A stretch of DNA of 64,000 nucleotides from Sphingopyxis jiangsuensis. GTDB lineage: Bacteria > Pseudomonadota > Alphaproteobacteria > Sphingomonadales > Sphingomonadaceae. The notes beneath the pieces are model-generated. The model saw only the letters and a list, made by a program, of their open reading frames with translations. It ran no database searches and had not been told where the DNA came from. The position numbers were made by a program, and so were the translations under genes. Below are positions 12,594 through 18,842 of this stretch, in pieces. Numbering within the stretch: the first letter of the stretch is position 1; the number at the start of each line of letters is the position of its first letter. The DNA lies in assembly GCF_016734905.1 (NCBI RefSeq), contig NZ_JAERPO010000002.1:639524-703523 (forward strand), given 5' to 3'.

Positions 12594-12842
12594 TCAGTTG
12601 AGCGGCGCGTCGCGCAGTTTTTCGATCTCGTCGGCCACATCAACTCCCTTGTCGGTAATGATGCGTTCGAGGACGCGGACGCGTTCTTCGAGCCGTTCGG
12701 TATGCGCTGCATATTGCGCAGCCTTTTCCGCGGTCATCTCCGACTGTTTCTCGATCATCCGTTGCTGGTGCTTCGACCAGATGACGAAGCCGCCGAGGAT
12801 GAAGGGGGCCAGCGGGATCAGGATCCAGATTTCATCGCCCAT
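12594..12842 (-). CDS. Psp-array protein 3: PspB-like membrane coiled-coil protein
   Basis: The 82-residue product has a membrane helix at residues ~5-23 (IWILIPLAPFILGGFVIW) followed by a charged coiled coil with Gln and Glu (SKHQQRMIEKQSEM) and the array motif LEERVRVLERIITD then ADEIEKLRD. It lacks the RAKHG segment found in proteins 1 and 4. GAGGAG lies 8 bases before the ATG. The gap from array protein 2 is 13 bp. Topology is probably N-out with a cytoplasmic coil, as for PspB; this is inferred from the charged residues after the helix. Confidence 0.82.
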   Translation of the reverse strand: MGDEIWILIPLAPFILGGFVIWSKHQQRMIEKQSEMTAEKAAQYAAHTERLEERVRVLERIITDKGVDVADEIEKLRDAPLN

Positions 12843-12855
12843 GATCGCTCACTCC

Positions 12856-13173
12856 TCAGTTCGCGGGGCGCCGCAGCGCCTCGATTTCGTGGCTCAGCCG
12901 GTTGCCTTCGTCGGTGACGATGCGCTCGATTACCGCAAGGCGGTCCTTGACCGACCCCAGCTCGGCGCGAAGCTGCGCATTTTCCTGGCTGATCAGCTTG
13001 ACGCGTTCCATCGCCTCGTCGCTGGTCTTGGGATAAACCGCCTTGCCCCAGCTGTTTTCGAGCGGGTAGCCATGCTTGACGCGCAGCCAGGTGGTGAAGA
13101 TCCAGCCACCGACGGCGATGATGCCGATCAGGGCTGCGGCGGGAGCAAGAGCGTTCAAAAGGTCAGCGTTCAT
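12856..13173 (-). CDS. Psp-array protein 2: PspB-like membrane coiled-coil protein
   Basis: The 105-residue product is the longest of the array. A membrane helix at ~10-30 (APAAALIGIIAVGGWIFTTW) leads into RVKHGYPLENSWG, nearly the same as in array protein 1 (RAKHGYPVENEWG). The coiled coil follows (KLISQENAQLRAELGSV) and ends KDRLAVIERIVTD plus SHEIEALRR. A GGGGGAA element lies before the ATG. Genes 1 and 2 look like a duplication pair: same length class, same KHGYP-x-EN-x-WG box and same coil. No enzyme motif is present. Confidence 0.84.
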   Translation of the reverse strand: MNADLLNALAPAAALIGIIAVGGWIFTTWLRVKHGYPLENSWGKAVYPKTSDEAMERVKLISQENAQLRAELGSVKDRLAVIERIVTDEGNRLSHEIEALRRPAN

Positions 13174-13186
13174 TGGTCAATTCCCC

Positions 13187-13486
13187 CTAGCGCAGACGGT
13201 CGATCTGGTCGGCGAGTTGCGCTGCGCGGCCGCTTTCTTCGGTCGCGATGCGTTCGAGCACTGCAATCCGTTCTTCGAGCCGGCCGATTTGGTTGGCGAG
13301 CTTGGCATTGTCGTCGCTGAGCAATGCGATTTTTCGATCAGCGTCGGGGTCGGTTCGATGAACCGTGCCGCCCCATTCATTTTCAACCGGATAGCCGTGC
13401 TTGGCGCGAATCCATGTCGTGAACATCCAGCCGCCGATCGACAGTGCGATGATGGCGAGGACGAAAGTGGGACCACCCCAACTCAT
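13187..13486 (-). CDS. Psp-array protein 1: PspB-like membrane coiled-coil protein
   Basis: First extra gene after pspC, 26 bp from its stop. The 99-residue product has a membrane helix at ~5-26 (GPTFVLAIIALSIGGWMFTTW), the RAKHGYPVENEWG box, a coiled coil (KIALLSDDNAKLANQIGR) and the common end LEERIAVLERIATE plus ADQIDRLR. AGGGAG precedes the ATG. The KHGYP box is aromatic and polar, just after the membrane, where it could act as a lipid or protein contact; that is a guess. Related small proteins may be annotated as PspB-like or hypothetical in sphingomonads. Confidence 0.85.
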   Translation of the reverse strand: MSWGGPTFVLAIIALSIGGWMFTTWIRAKHGYPVENEWGGTVHRTDPDADRKIALLSDDNAKLANQIGRLEERIAVLERIATEESGRAAQLADQIDRLR

Positions 13487-13512
13487 GTCAATTCTCCCTG
13501 TTGCCTGTCCGC

Positions 13513-13893
13513 TCAGCGCAGCGCGTCGATTTCGTCGGCGAGGCGGCGATTGTGGCTGGTGTAATATTGCTCGATGTCGGCAAGCCGGCGGTCGATGTCA
13601 CGGAAGCGTGACTTGATGTCGCGGGTCGAGGCACCGGGGTTGCTGCGCACGCCCTGCCAGAACTTCGCTTCCTCGTTCGAGCCATAGAGCGCGAAGGGTT
13701 TCGGCGTTCCCATCCAGGCGACCATCCAATAGGCGATCAGCGTCCAGGGGAAGCCGCCCATCAGGGTCAGCAGGACCGCGCCGACGCGGACCCAGAGGAC
13801 ATCGACACCGCTATAGTCCGCGATACCCGCGCACACGCCGCTCCATTTGGCGTTCTGCTTGTCGAGATAGAATTTGGTGCGGCTGGCAGACAT
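13513..13893 (-). CDS. pspC: Phage shock protein C (PspC-domain membrane protein)
   Basis: Inner-membrane protein that senses envelope stress and, with PspB, draws PspA off PspF in enterobacteria. The 126-residue product opens MSASRTKFYLDKQNAKWSGV; the PspC domain (residues ~5-65) includes GVCAGIADYSGVDVLWVRV and a membrane segment (LIAYWMVAWMG). A C-terminal cytoplasmic coiled part ends DIDRRLADIEQYYTS and ADEIDALR, which strikingly resembles the end of the array proteins. The ATG at 13891-13893 follows AGGAGG; an upstream extension of the frame lacks domain sequence. The pspB stop is 1 bp before its ATG. Confidence 0.93.
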   Translation of the reverse strand: MSASRTKFYLDKQNAKWSGVCAGIADYSGVDVLWVRVGAVLLTLMGGFPWTLIAYWMVAWMGTPKPFALYGSNEEAKFWQGVRSNPGASTRDIKSRFRDIDRRLADIEQYYTSHNRRLADEIDALR

Positions 13894-13894
13894 C

Positions 13895-14170
13895 TCAATT
13901 CCTCCTGCTTGTATTTTCAAGTTGCGCCAGCTCTTCATCGCTGCGAACCGCGGGGCGGAATTCGGGATGGTCGGCGCTGATGATGCGTTCGACGGTGTGC
14001 AGACGGCCCTCGAGCCGGCGTGCGGTATCGTAAAGTTCGTCGAGCAGCTGCTCGTCTTCTCCGGTCAGCGTCTTGGCCTGTTTCCACTTGGTGATGTAGT
14101 GGAGGATCAGCCAGGGCAGACCGAGGAAGAGGGTTCCGATGACAATCGGGACGATGATGATCTCTTCCAT
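13895..14170 (-). CDS. pspB: Phage shock protein B
   Basis: Small inner-membrane partner of PspC in the envelope stress response. The 91-residue product has one N-terminal membrane helix (IIIVPIVIGTLFLGLPWLIL), then HYITKWKQAK and a coiled coil ending RLEGRLHTVERIISADHPEF. The IxxADHPxxR end matches enterobacterial PspB (LDADHPNWR). The tail (SDEELAQLENTSRRN) is a little longer than in E. coli. It begins 12 bp after pspA and nearly abuts pspC. Confidence 0.92.
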   Translation of the reverse strand: MEEIIIVPIVIGTLFLGLPWLILHYITKWKQAKTLTGEDEQLLDELYDTARRLEGRLHTVERIISADHPEFRPAVRSDEELAQLENTSRRN

Positions 14171-14182
14171 CGGCCGGGCTCC

Positions 14183-14845
14183 TTATTTCTTGGCCTGCGC
14201 CGCCTTCAGCGCGGCAAGCTCGTCGGCGACCTTGTCGGCGGCCTGCAGTTCAGCGATTTCCTCGTCGAGCGACTTCTTGTAGCCGAGACTGAGCGCATCC
14301 GCACGGCCTTCGGCCTCGTCGACGCGGCGCTCGAGGATCTCGAAGCGCGAGAAGGCATCCTCGACGCGGTCGCCATTGGTCATCTCGCGTAGGCGGAAGC
14401 GGTTCTCGGCGCTTTCGAGGCGGTTGACGACGCTCGACTGGCGGGCGCGCGCTTCGCTGAGCTTTTTCTGCAGCTTGGCGATGTCGGCCTCATAGCCCTT
14501 GAGCGCGTCGTCGAGGACGGCAATCTCGTTCTTGAGCCGCTCGGCCATGTCGCCGGCTTTCTGCTTTTCGACAAGCGCGGCGGTGGCGAGGTCTTCGCGG
14601 TCCTTCGACAACGCGAGTTCGGCCTTTTCCTTCCAGCTGTCCTGCAGGCTTTCGAGCTTGGCGATGTGGCGGCGCATTTCCTTTTGGTCCGCGATCGTGC
14701 GGGCGGCGGAAGCGCGGACTTCGACGAGCGTTTCGTTCATCTCGAAGATGATCTGGCGGATCATCTTTTCGGGGTCTTCGGCCCGGTCGAGCAGGTCGGT
14801 GACGTTGGCGGCGATGATGTCGCGGGTTCGTGAGAAAATACCCAT
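14183..14845 (-). CDS. pspA: Phage shock protein A (PspA/IM30/ESCRT-III family)
   Basis: Peripheral membrane protein that polymerises on damaged inner membrane and, when free, inhibits the activator PspF. The 220-residue product begins MGIFSRTRDIIAANVTDLLD, the family amphipathic N-terminal helix, and is almost wholly coiled coil (DPEKMIRQIIFEMNETLVEV, then ALVEKQKAGDMAERLKNEI). Length matches E. coli PspA (222). The ATG at 14843-14845 has AGGAG 8 bases upstream. Only about 35 bases separate this start from a terminator-like hairpin downstream of the leader gene, leaving little space for a promoter, so pspA is probably reached by read-through from the sigma-54 promoter. Confidence 0.97.
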   Translation of the reverse strand: MGIFSRTRDIIAANVTDLLDRAEDPEKMIRQIIFEMNETLVEVRASAARTIADQKEMRRHIAKLESLQDSWKEKAELALSKDREDLATAALVEKQKAGDMAERLKNEIAVLDDALKGYEADIAKLQKKLSEARARQSSVVNRLESAENRFRLREMTNGDRVEDAFSRFEILERRVDEAEGRADALSLGYKKSLDEEIAELQAADKVADELAALKAAQAKK

Positions 14846-14880
14846 TTTGAAACTCCTGTCGAAAACTCGGTCAAAATCAG

Positions 14881-14932
14881 AAAAAATGCTGGTGCCGGGG
14901 CGGGGCAAGGGGGGAGAGTGCCCCGGCACCAG
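14881..14932 (-). terminator. Terminator-like hairpin inside the psp operon (putative attenuator)
   Basis: A perfect 13-bp stem, CTGGTGCCGGGGC/GCCCCGGCACCAG (889-901 and 920-932 of the 14-kb block), has an 18-base loop and, on the minus strand, is followed by CA and then six T. It begins 6 bases after the leader-gene stop and ends ~35 bases before pspA. It has all the marks of an intrinsic terminator. Confidence 0.85.
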
Positions 14933-14938
14933 TGTCGG

Positions 14939-15109
14939 TCAAGCCGTAGGGCTGACCGCCGGGGTCGAAGCAGCCGAGACCAGGCCGATGGCGGGGGCGC
15001 CAGCGACATTGGCCGCGAGCAGGGGCTGGTTGATCGATCCGACGAGGATCGCCAACGCCCCGGCTGCGCTGAATGCGAAGGTGGCGGCTTGGGCAAACAT
15101 CGACTTCAT
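14939..15109 (-). CDS. Small secreted or membrane protein, first gene of the psp operon
   Basis: Unrecognised 56-residue product that begins MKSMFAQAATFAFSAAGALA. It has a hydrophobic N-terminal stretch at ~9-24 and is Ala/Pro-rich towards the end (ASTPAVSPTA). Only one Lys and no Arg are visible, so the N-terminus is a weak signal peptide and a single membrane helix is the alternative. It is the first reading frame after the sigma-54 promoter, with GGATGG before the ATG, and it is followed directly by a strong hairpin with a T run. That arrangement would give a short abundant transcript carrying only this gene and a rarer long one for pspABC. Function unknown; an envelope-stress role is inferred. 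Confidence 0.65.
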   Translation of the reverse strand: MKSMFAQAATFAFSAAGALAILVGSINQPLLAANVAGAPAIGLVSAASTPAVSPTA

Positions 15110-15166
15110 GATTTTCCATCCTGTTCTGACTGCCCGGCACATTTTGCGCCGGTTCGACCAACACTA

Positions 15167-15182
15167 TGCAGGGGGTGTGCCA
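15167..15182 (-). promoter_or_regulatory. Sigma-54 promoter of the psp operon
   Basis: The minus strand reads TGGCACACCCCCTGCA: GG at -24 and GC at -12 are separated by exactly 10 bases, and TGGCAC is the consensus -24 box. It lies about 58 bases before the leader-gene ATG and faces pspF, a sigma-54 activator, which is the classical psp layout. Confidence 0.88.
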
Positions 15183-15249
15183 ATTGCCGAAAAGGGCCGA
15201 AATGCGTGCAACTTCACACCGAAATCGCATCTCTGCACGATTTGCCTTG

Positions 15250-15280
15250 CCAATCATCGGTGAAATTTGCCAATGATTGG
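15250..15280. promoter_or_regulatory. Inverted repeat between pspF and the psp promoter, putative PspF upstream activating site
   Basis: Perfect 8-bp arms CCAATCAT and ATGATTGG with a 15-base spacer lie ~70-100 bases upstream of the sigma-54 site and reach the pspF start codon. TTGCCAAT also occurs near the right arm and as TTGCCAATCAT in the left. In E. coli the PspF sites overlap the pspF promoter and give autorepression; the same would fit here. Confidence 0.55.
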
Positions 15281-15282
15281 GA

Positions 15283-16308
15283 ATGGAGCGCGAAACGCAG
15301 TTCATCGGTCAGTCGGCGACCTTTCAGGACGCCGTCGAACGCGCAAGCCAGGCCGCGGTGCTCGATCGTCCCGTCCTCGTCATCGGCGAGCGCGGTACCG
15401 GCAAGGAACTGATCGCCGAACGTCTTCACCGGCTGTCGACGCGGTGGGACAAGCCCTATCTGATAATGAACTGCGCCGCGATGCCCGAAACGCTGATCGA
15501 ATCCGAATTGTTCGGGCACGAGGCGGGCGCCTTTACGGGCGCGACGCGCAGCCGCGCGGGCCGGTTCGAGGAGGCCGACGGCGGCACATTGTTCCTCGAC
15601 GAGCTTGCGACCATGTCGATGGGCGCGCAGGAACGGCTGCTGCGCGCGGTCGAATATGGCGAAGTGACGCGTGTCGGCTCGTCGCGCCCGATCCGCGTCG
15701 ATGTCCGCATCGTCGCGGCGACCAACGAGCATCTCCCCGCGCTGGTCGAGGAGAATAAATTTCGCGCCGACCTGCTCGACCGCCTGTCGTTCGAGGTCAT
15801 CACCCTTCCCCCTTTGCGCGCGCGCGAGGGCGATATTGAAGTGCTCGCCGACTATTTCGGCCAGCGGATGGCGGCCGTGCTCGACTGGGAGGCGTGGCCG
15901 GGATTCGGACCGCGTGCGCTCGCTGCCATGGAGGGGCACGATTGGCCCGGCAACGTCCGCGAGCTGCGTAACGTGATAGAACGCGCCATCTATCGCTGGG
16001 GCGATCCGTCGCGGCCCGTCGACGCGCTGAGCTTCGACCCGTTCGCCAGCCCGTGGCAACCGGCGCGACGCACCCCGGCGCCGCGCACAACCGACACGCC
16101 GACGGAGCAGGCCGCAAATGGCGAGGCGTCCGCCCCGCCGGCGTCGGGCCCCGTGAGCGATCTGCGCGCCGCGGTCGATTCCTATGAGCGGCAGATATTG
16201 TCGGATACGATGGCACGCTGCCGCTTCAACCAGAAGGTCGCGGCGGAGGCACTAGGGCTGAGTTACGATCAGATTCGCCATGCCCTGAAGAAGCATGGGC
16301 TGAATTAA
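15283..16308 (+). CDS. pspF: Sigma-54-dependent transcriptional activator PspF
   Basis: AAA+ activator of the psp promoter, held inactive by PspA. The 341-residue product closely follows E. coli PspF: no receiver domain, Walker A GERGTGKE, the sigma-54 contact loop GAFTGA, Walker B GGTLFLDE, and the R-finger region FRADLLDRLSFEV. The C-terminal Fis-type helix-turn-helix (QKVAAEALGLSYDQIRHALK) binds DNA. A Pro/Ala-rich linker of about 40 residues (PARRTPAPRTTDTP) is longer than in E. coli. An ATG at 15283 was chosen over a TTG 6 bases upstream. It is transcribed away from the psp operon across a 173-bp shared control region. Confidence 0.96.
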   Translation: MERETQFIGQSATFQDAVERASQAAVLDRPVLVIGERGTGKELIAERLHRLSTRWDKPYLIMNCAAMPETLIESELFGHEAGAFTGATRSRAGRFEEADGGTLFLDELATMSMGAQERLLRAVEYGEVTRVGSSRPIRVDVRIVAATNEHLPALVEENKFRADLLDRLSFEVITLPPLRAREGDIEVLADYFGQRMAAVLDWEAWPGFGPRALAAMEGHDWPGNVRELRNVIERAIYRWGDPSRPVDALSFDPFASPWQPARRTPAPRTTDTPTEQAANGEASAPPASGPVSDLRAAVDSYERQILSDTMARCRFNQKVAAEALGLSYDQIRHALKKHGLN

Positions 16309-16326
16309 GGGCCTGGCCCGCGCCGC

Positions 16327-16848
16327 CTATTCCTCCGGCAGTTCGCTGGACAGCGCCGCAACGACCGCGTCCTGCGCCGAGGCCAGATCCGTCAACCGCT
16401 CGCGCAGCGCAAAAATTTCGGGCAACCCGTCGACCGCCTCTTCGATACGCCGTTCAAGATAGAGCCGGTCGATGTCGGCGAGCGCCGCCGTCAGCGGTGC
16501 GCGCGCGGCGACAAGGCGCGAAACCGCTTGCTGCGCGACGACCCAGCGTTCGCTGGCGATCGCCGCCCCCTGCGCCGCTGCAACTGCCTCGACGGTCGGC
16601 GTGCGCTCGGCGGCAAAAGCCTGCTGCGCGGCGGTGGCGTCGGCCTCCCAGCGCGCGAGACGCCCTGCAAGATCGGCGGGAAGCGGCCCCGGCGGCGCAA
16701 CGACCACCGTCGGCGGCGCCACATCGAACTGCCCCTCGACCGGCCGCTTGGCAAGCGATGGCGCAGCGCCGCCCTGCGCTGCGGCGCAGCCGGACAAGGA
16801 AAGCGACAGGGCAAGCGCCGGAGGCGCCAAAAGGCGGATGCGCATCAT
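16327..16848 (-). CDS. Uncharacterised lipoprotein with helical C-terminal domain
   Basis: I do not recognise the family. The 173-residue product starts MMRIRLLAPPALALSLSLSG, with a lipobox LSGC at residue ~20, so it is probably a lipid-anchored envelope protein. A Pro-rich segment (VAPPTVVVAPPGPLPADL) precedes an Ala-rich helical region. Start: an ATG pair at 16843-16848, with AGGGGCGG upstream; the frame is open further upstream but without a signal sequence. It ends 18 bp from the convergent pspF stop and diverges from rplU. No enzyme motif. Confidence 0.7.
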   Translation of the reverse strand: MMRIRLLAPPALALSLSLSGCAAAQGGAAPSLAKRPVEGQFDVAPPTVVVAPPGPLPADLAGRLARWEADATAAQQAFAAERTPTVEAVAAAQGAAIASERWVVAQQAVSRLVAARAPLTAALADIDRLYLERRIEEAVDGLPEIFALRERLTDLASAQDAVVAALSSELPEE

Positions 16849-16957
16849 TGCCGCCCCTGATATGAGCGCCGCCGCGCCGCAGCAAGCGCGAATCGGACCG
16901 CGCCCGAACGGGTGCGGTTTTCGGGCCGCAATGTAGCAAAAGCACGGAAATATGCGG

Positions 16958-16986
16958 TTGACAGCAGCCGCCTGTGCGGTTAGTGG
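16958..16986 (+). promoter_or_regulatory. Putative sigma-70 promoter of rplU-rpmA
   Basis: A consensus TTGACA, a 17-base spacer and TAGTGG lie about 90 bases before the rplU ATG, in the 227-bp gap from the divergent lipoprotein gene. Confidence 0.6.
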
Positions 16987-17075
16987 CGCGGTCTTTCCCG
17001 CATGCCGGAAAAATCGCCTGCTTCGGCGGGTGACTGGCAGCGCGGGCACCATAGTTTTTGATTGGATGGAAGACC

Positions 17076-17564
17076 ATGTTCGCAATCGTGCGCACGGGCG
17101 GCAAACAATATCGCGTCGCCGCTGGAGACAAGATCGCCGTCGAAAAGATCGAGGGTGAAGCCGGTGACACCGTGTCGCTGGGCGACGTCCTGCTGGCCGG
17201 CGACGGCGGCGAAGTGAAGGACGCGAAGGGTCTGACCGTATCGGCCGAAATCATCGCGCAGACGCGCGGCGAAAAGGTCATCGTCTTCAAGAAGCGCCGC
17301 CGGCACAATTATCGCCGCCGCAACGGCCATCGCCAATCGTTGACGCTGCTGCGCATCCTGGCAGTCGGCGAAGCCAAGAAGGCCGCGCCGAAGAAGGAAG
17401 CCGCTCCCAAGAAGGAAGAAGCCCCGGCTGCCGAAGCCAAGGCCGCACCTGCCAAGGAAGCTGCGCCGAAGAAGGCCGCCGCCCCCAAGAAGGACGCCGC
17501 CGAAAAGGCCGCACCCGCCAAGAAGCCCGCTGCCAAGAAGGCGGCCCCCAAGAAGGACGCCTGA
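17076..17564 (+). CDS. rplU: 50S ribosomal protein L21 with long Ala/Lys-rich C-terminal tail
   Basis: Binds 23S rRNA in the large subunit. The first ~103 residues are a normal L21 ([41 protein letters not shown]). The protein then runs on to 162 residues with a repetitive tail of [11 protein letters not shown] and PAKK units, resembling histone H1-type tails; L21 normally stops near residue 103. Similar low-complexity extensions occur in some alphaproteobacterial L21 proteins as far as I recall. The tail codons are in frame with no break. rpmA follows after 46 bp. Confidence 0.95.
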   Translation: MFAIVRTGGKQYRVAAGDKIAVEKIEGEAGDTVSLGDVLLAGDGGEVKDAKGLTVSAEIIAQTRGEKVIVFKKRRRHNYRRRNGHRQSLTLLRILAVGEAKKAAPKKEAAPKKEEAPAAEAKAAPAKEAAPKKAAAPKKDAAEKAAPAKKPAAKKAAPKKDA

Positions 17565-17610
17565 GCGCGGCAACGCAGCTCGGCCCCGATCGAATTAAGG
17601 AGCATCAGTC

Positions 17611-17880
17611 ATGGCACATAAAAAAGCAGGCGGTTCATCGCGCAACGGTCGCGACTCAGCCGGTCGTCGCCTTGGCGTAAAGAAGTTCGGCGGTCAGGAA
17701 GTGATCGGCGGCAACATTATCGTGCGCCAGCGCGGGACCAAAGTGTACCCGGGCGTCAATGTCGGCATGGGCAAGGACCACACGCTCTTTGCCACCGCCG
17801 AAGGCCGCGTCCGATTCCACGATGGCAAGCTTGGCCGCAAATATGTGTCGGTCGACGCGATGGCGGAAGCCGCCGAATAA
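17611..17880 (+). CDS. rpmA: 50S ribosomal protein L27
   Basis: Large-subunit protein whose N-terminus reaches the peptidyl transferase centre. The 89-residue product opens [20 protein letters not shown] and carries the family motif [15 protein letters not shown]. Length is usual. AAGGAG precedes the ATG. A T-tailed hairpin lies ~80 bases after the stop, so rplU-rpmA form one transcript. Confidence 0.98.
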   Translation: MAHKKAGGSSRNGRDSAGRRLGVKKFGGQEVIGGNIIVRQRGTKVYPGVNVGMGKDHTLFATAEGRVRFHDGKLGRKYVSVDAMAEAAE

Positions 17881-17960
17881 GGGACGATCTTTCCAGGGTC
17901 GTCCACCAGGGATGACCCGGAGCTGTCCTTTCCGCCACGGCGGAAACAAGGTTCGAAAAG

Positions 17961-17993
17961 AGGGAGACGGGTCACCCCGGACTCCCTTTTTTC
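17961..17993 (+). terminator. Terminator-like hairpin after rpmA
   Basis: GGGAG/CTCCC arms with a 15-base loop are followed by TTTTTT. The stem is short but GC-rich and the T run is clear. The loop carries a GTCACCCCGG sequence that recurs in the palindromic repeats elsewhere in the window. Confidence 0.6.
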
Positions 17994-18130
17994 TTGTCCG
18001 AAATCGGGCGCTTGGCGTCATGATTGGCAAACGGACGCGAAAATCGGGCAACCAGTCTCCCTCTGCATGCGAATGTCGTCAAAGCGTCACCATCTGGCGC
18101 CAATGCGACCACCGATTGGGAGTGAAAAGA

Positions 18131-18727
18131 ATGTTTGCGCGTACCGAAAGACTGTTGTTGCGGCCCGGCTGGGTGGAGGATGCCCCCGCCCTCGCCCGCG
18201 CGATCGGCGACGAAGCCGTCGTGCGCAACCTCGCGACCGCCCCCTGGCCCTATGGCGAGACCGAAGCGCAGGCCTTTCTCGGCCAGCCGCTCGACCCCGT
18301 CCATCCGCGCTTCCTGATCTTCGCGCGCACCGTCGGCGCGCCGCGGCTCGTCGGCGGGTGCGGCATTTCGCCCGATCCCGACGGCACTCCCGAAATGGGC
18401 TATTGGATCGCGCGCCCCTATTGGGGGCTCGGCTTTGCGACCGAGGCCGGGCGCCAGCTCGTCCGCATCGCACGCGCAATGGGCATGCCCAAGCTGACCG
18501 CGGGCCATTTTCTCGACAATCCGGCGTCGGGCGCGGTGCTGCGCAAGCTGGGTTTCAGGCCGACCGGCCGGATCGCGCAGCGCTACAGCCTTGCGCGCGG
18601 CGGCGAAGCCGCCTGCGCGCTGTTCGAAGAGGGCGATGGTGACGGCAGCAATGCCGTCACCCCCATGCGCGGACGCATCGATGTGGACGCCGACTTTCGC
18701 GAGGAATTCCGCCTGATGGCGGCGTGA
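18131..18727 (+). CDS. GNAT-family N-acetyltransferase (RimJ-like)
   Basis: Transfers acetyl from acetyl-CoA to an amine; the substrate is unknown. The 198-residue product starts MFARTERLLLRPGWVEDAPA. The acetyl-CoA site lies in MGYWIARPYWGLGFATEAGR (~residues 96-115) with the motif A helix, and NPASGAVLRKLGFRPTGR is the classic RimJ/RimL-type end. The tail of ~45 residues (DADFREEFRLM) is longer than in minimal GNATs. In other sphingomonads an acetyltransferase often follows rpmA, so synteny agrees. The ATG at 18131 follows GTGAAAAGA, a modest ribosome-binding site. Confidence 0.88.
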   Translation: MFARTERLLLRPGWVEDAPALARAIGDEAVVRNLATAPWPYGETEAQAFLGQPLDPVHPRFLIFARTVGAPRLVGGCGISPDPDGTPEMGYWIARPYWGLGFATEAGRQLVRIARAMGMPKLTAGHFLDNPASGAVLRKLGFRPTGRIAQRYSLARGGEAACALFEEGDGDGSNAVTPMRGRIDVDADFREEFRLMAA

Positions 18728-18842
18728 CGCCGATGTCGCGAACCGGGCGGGTGGACGCCGTGGCTTCGCCACGGACGCCACTGCCCCATTGACCGCACGG
18801 CCGCTCCCCCTAGACAGGTTTCGTTCGAAACCAGTCGCGAGG

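Noticed and set aside
13187..13486. Array protein 1 as pspD or pspE
   Set aside because: PspE is a rhodanese with an active cysteine and PspD has a different layout; this protein has neither.
12002..13940. Whether the small psp-array genes are phage or prophage genes
   Set aside because: They lack phage signatures, are all in one operon with pspABC, and have the operon's own spacing and codon usage. The name phage shock is historical.
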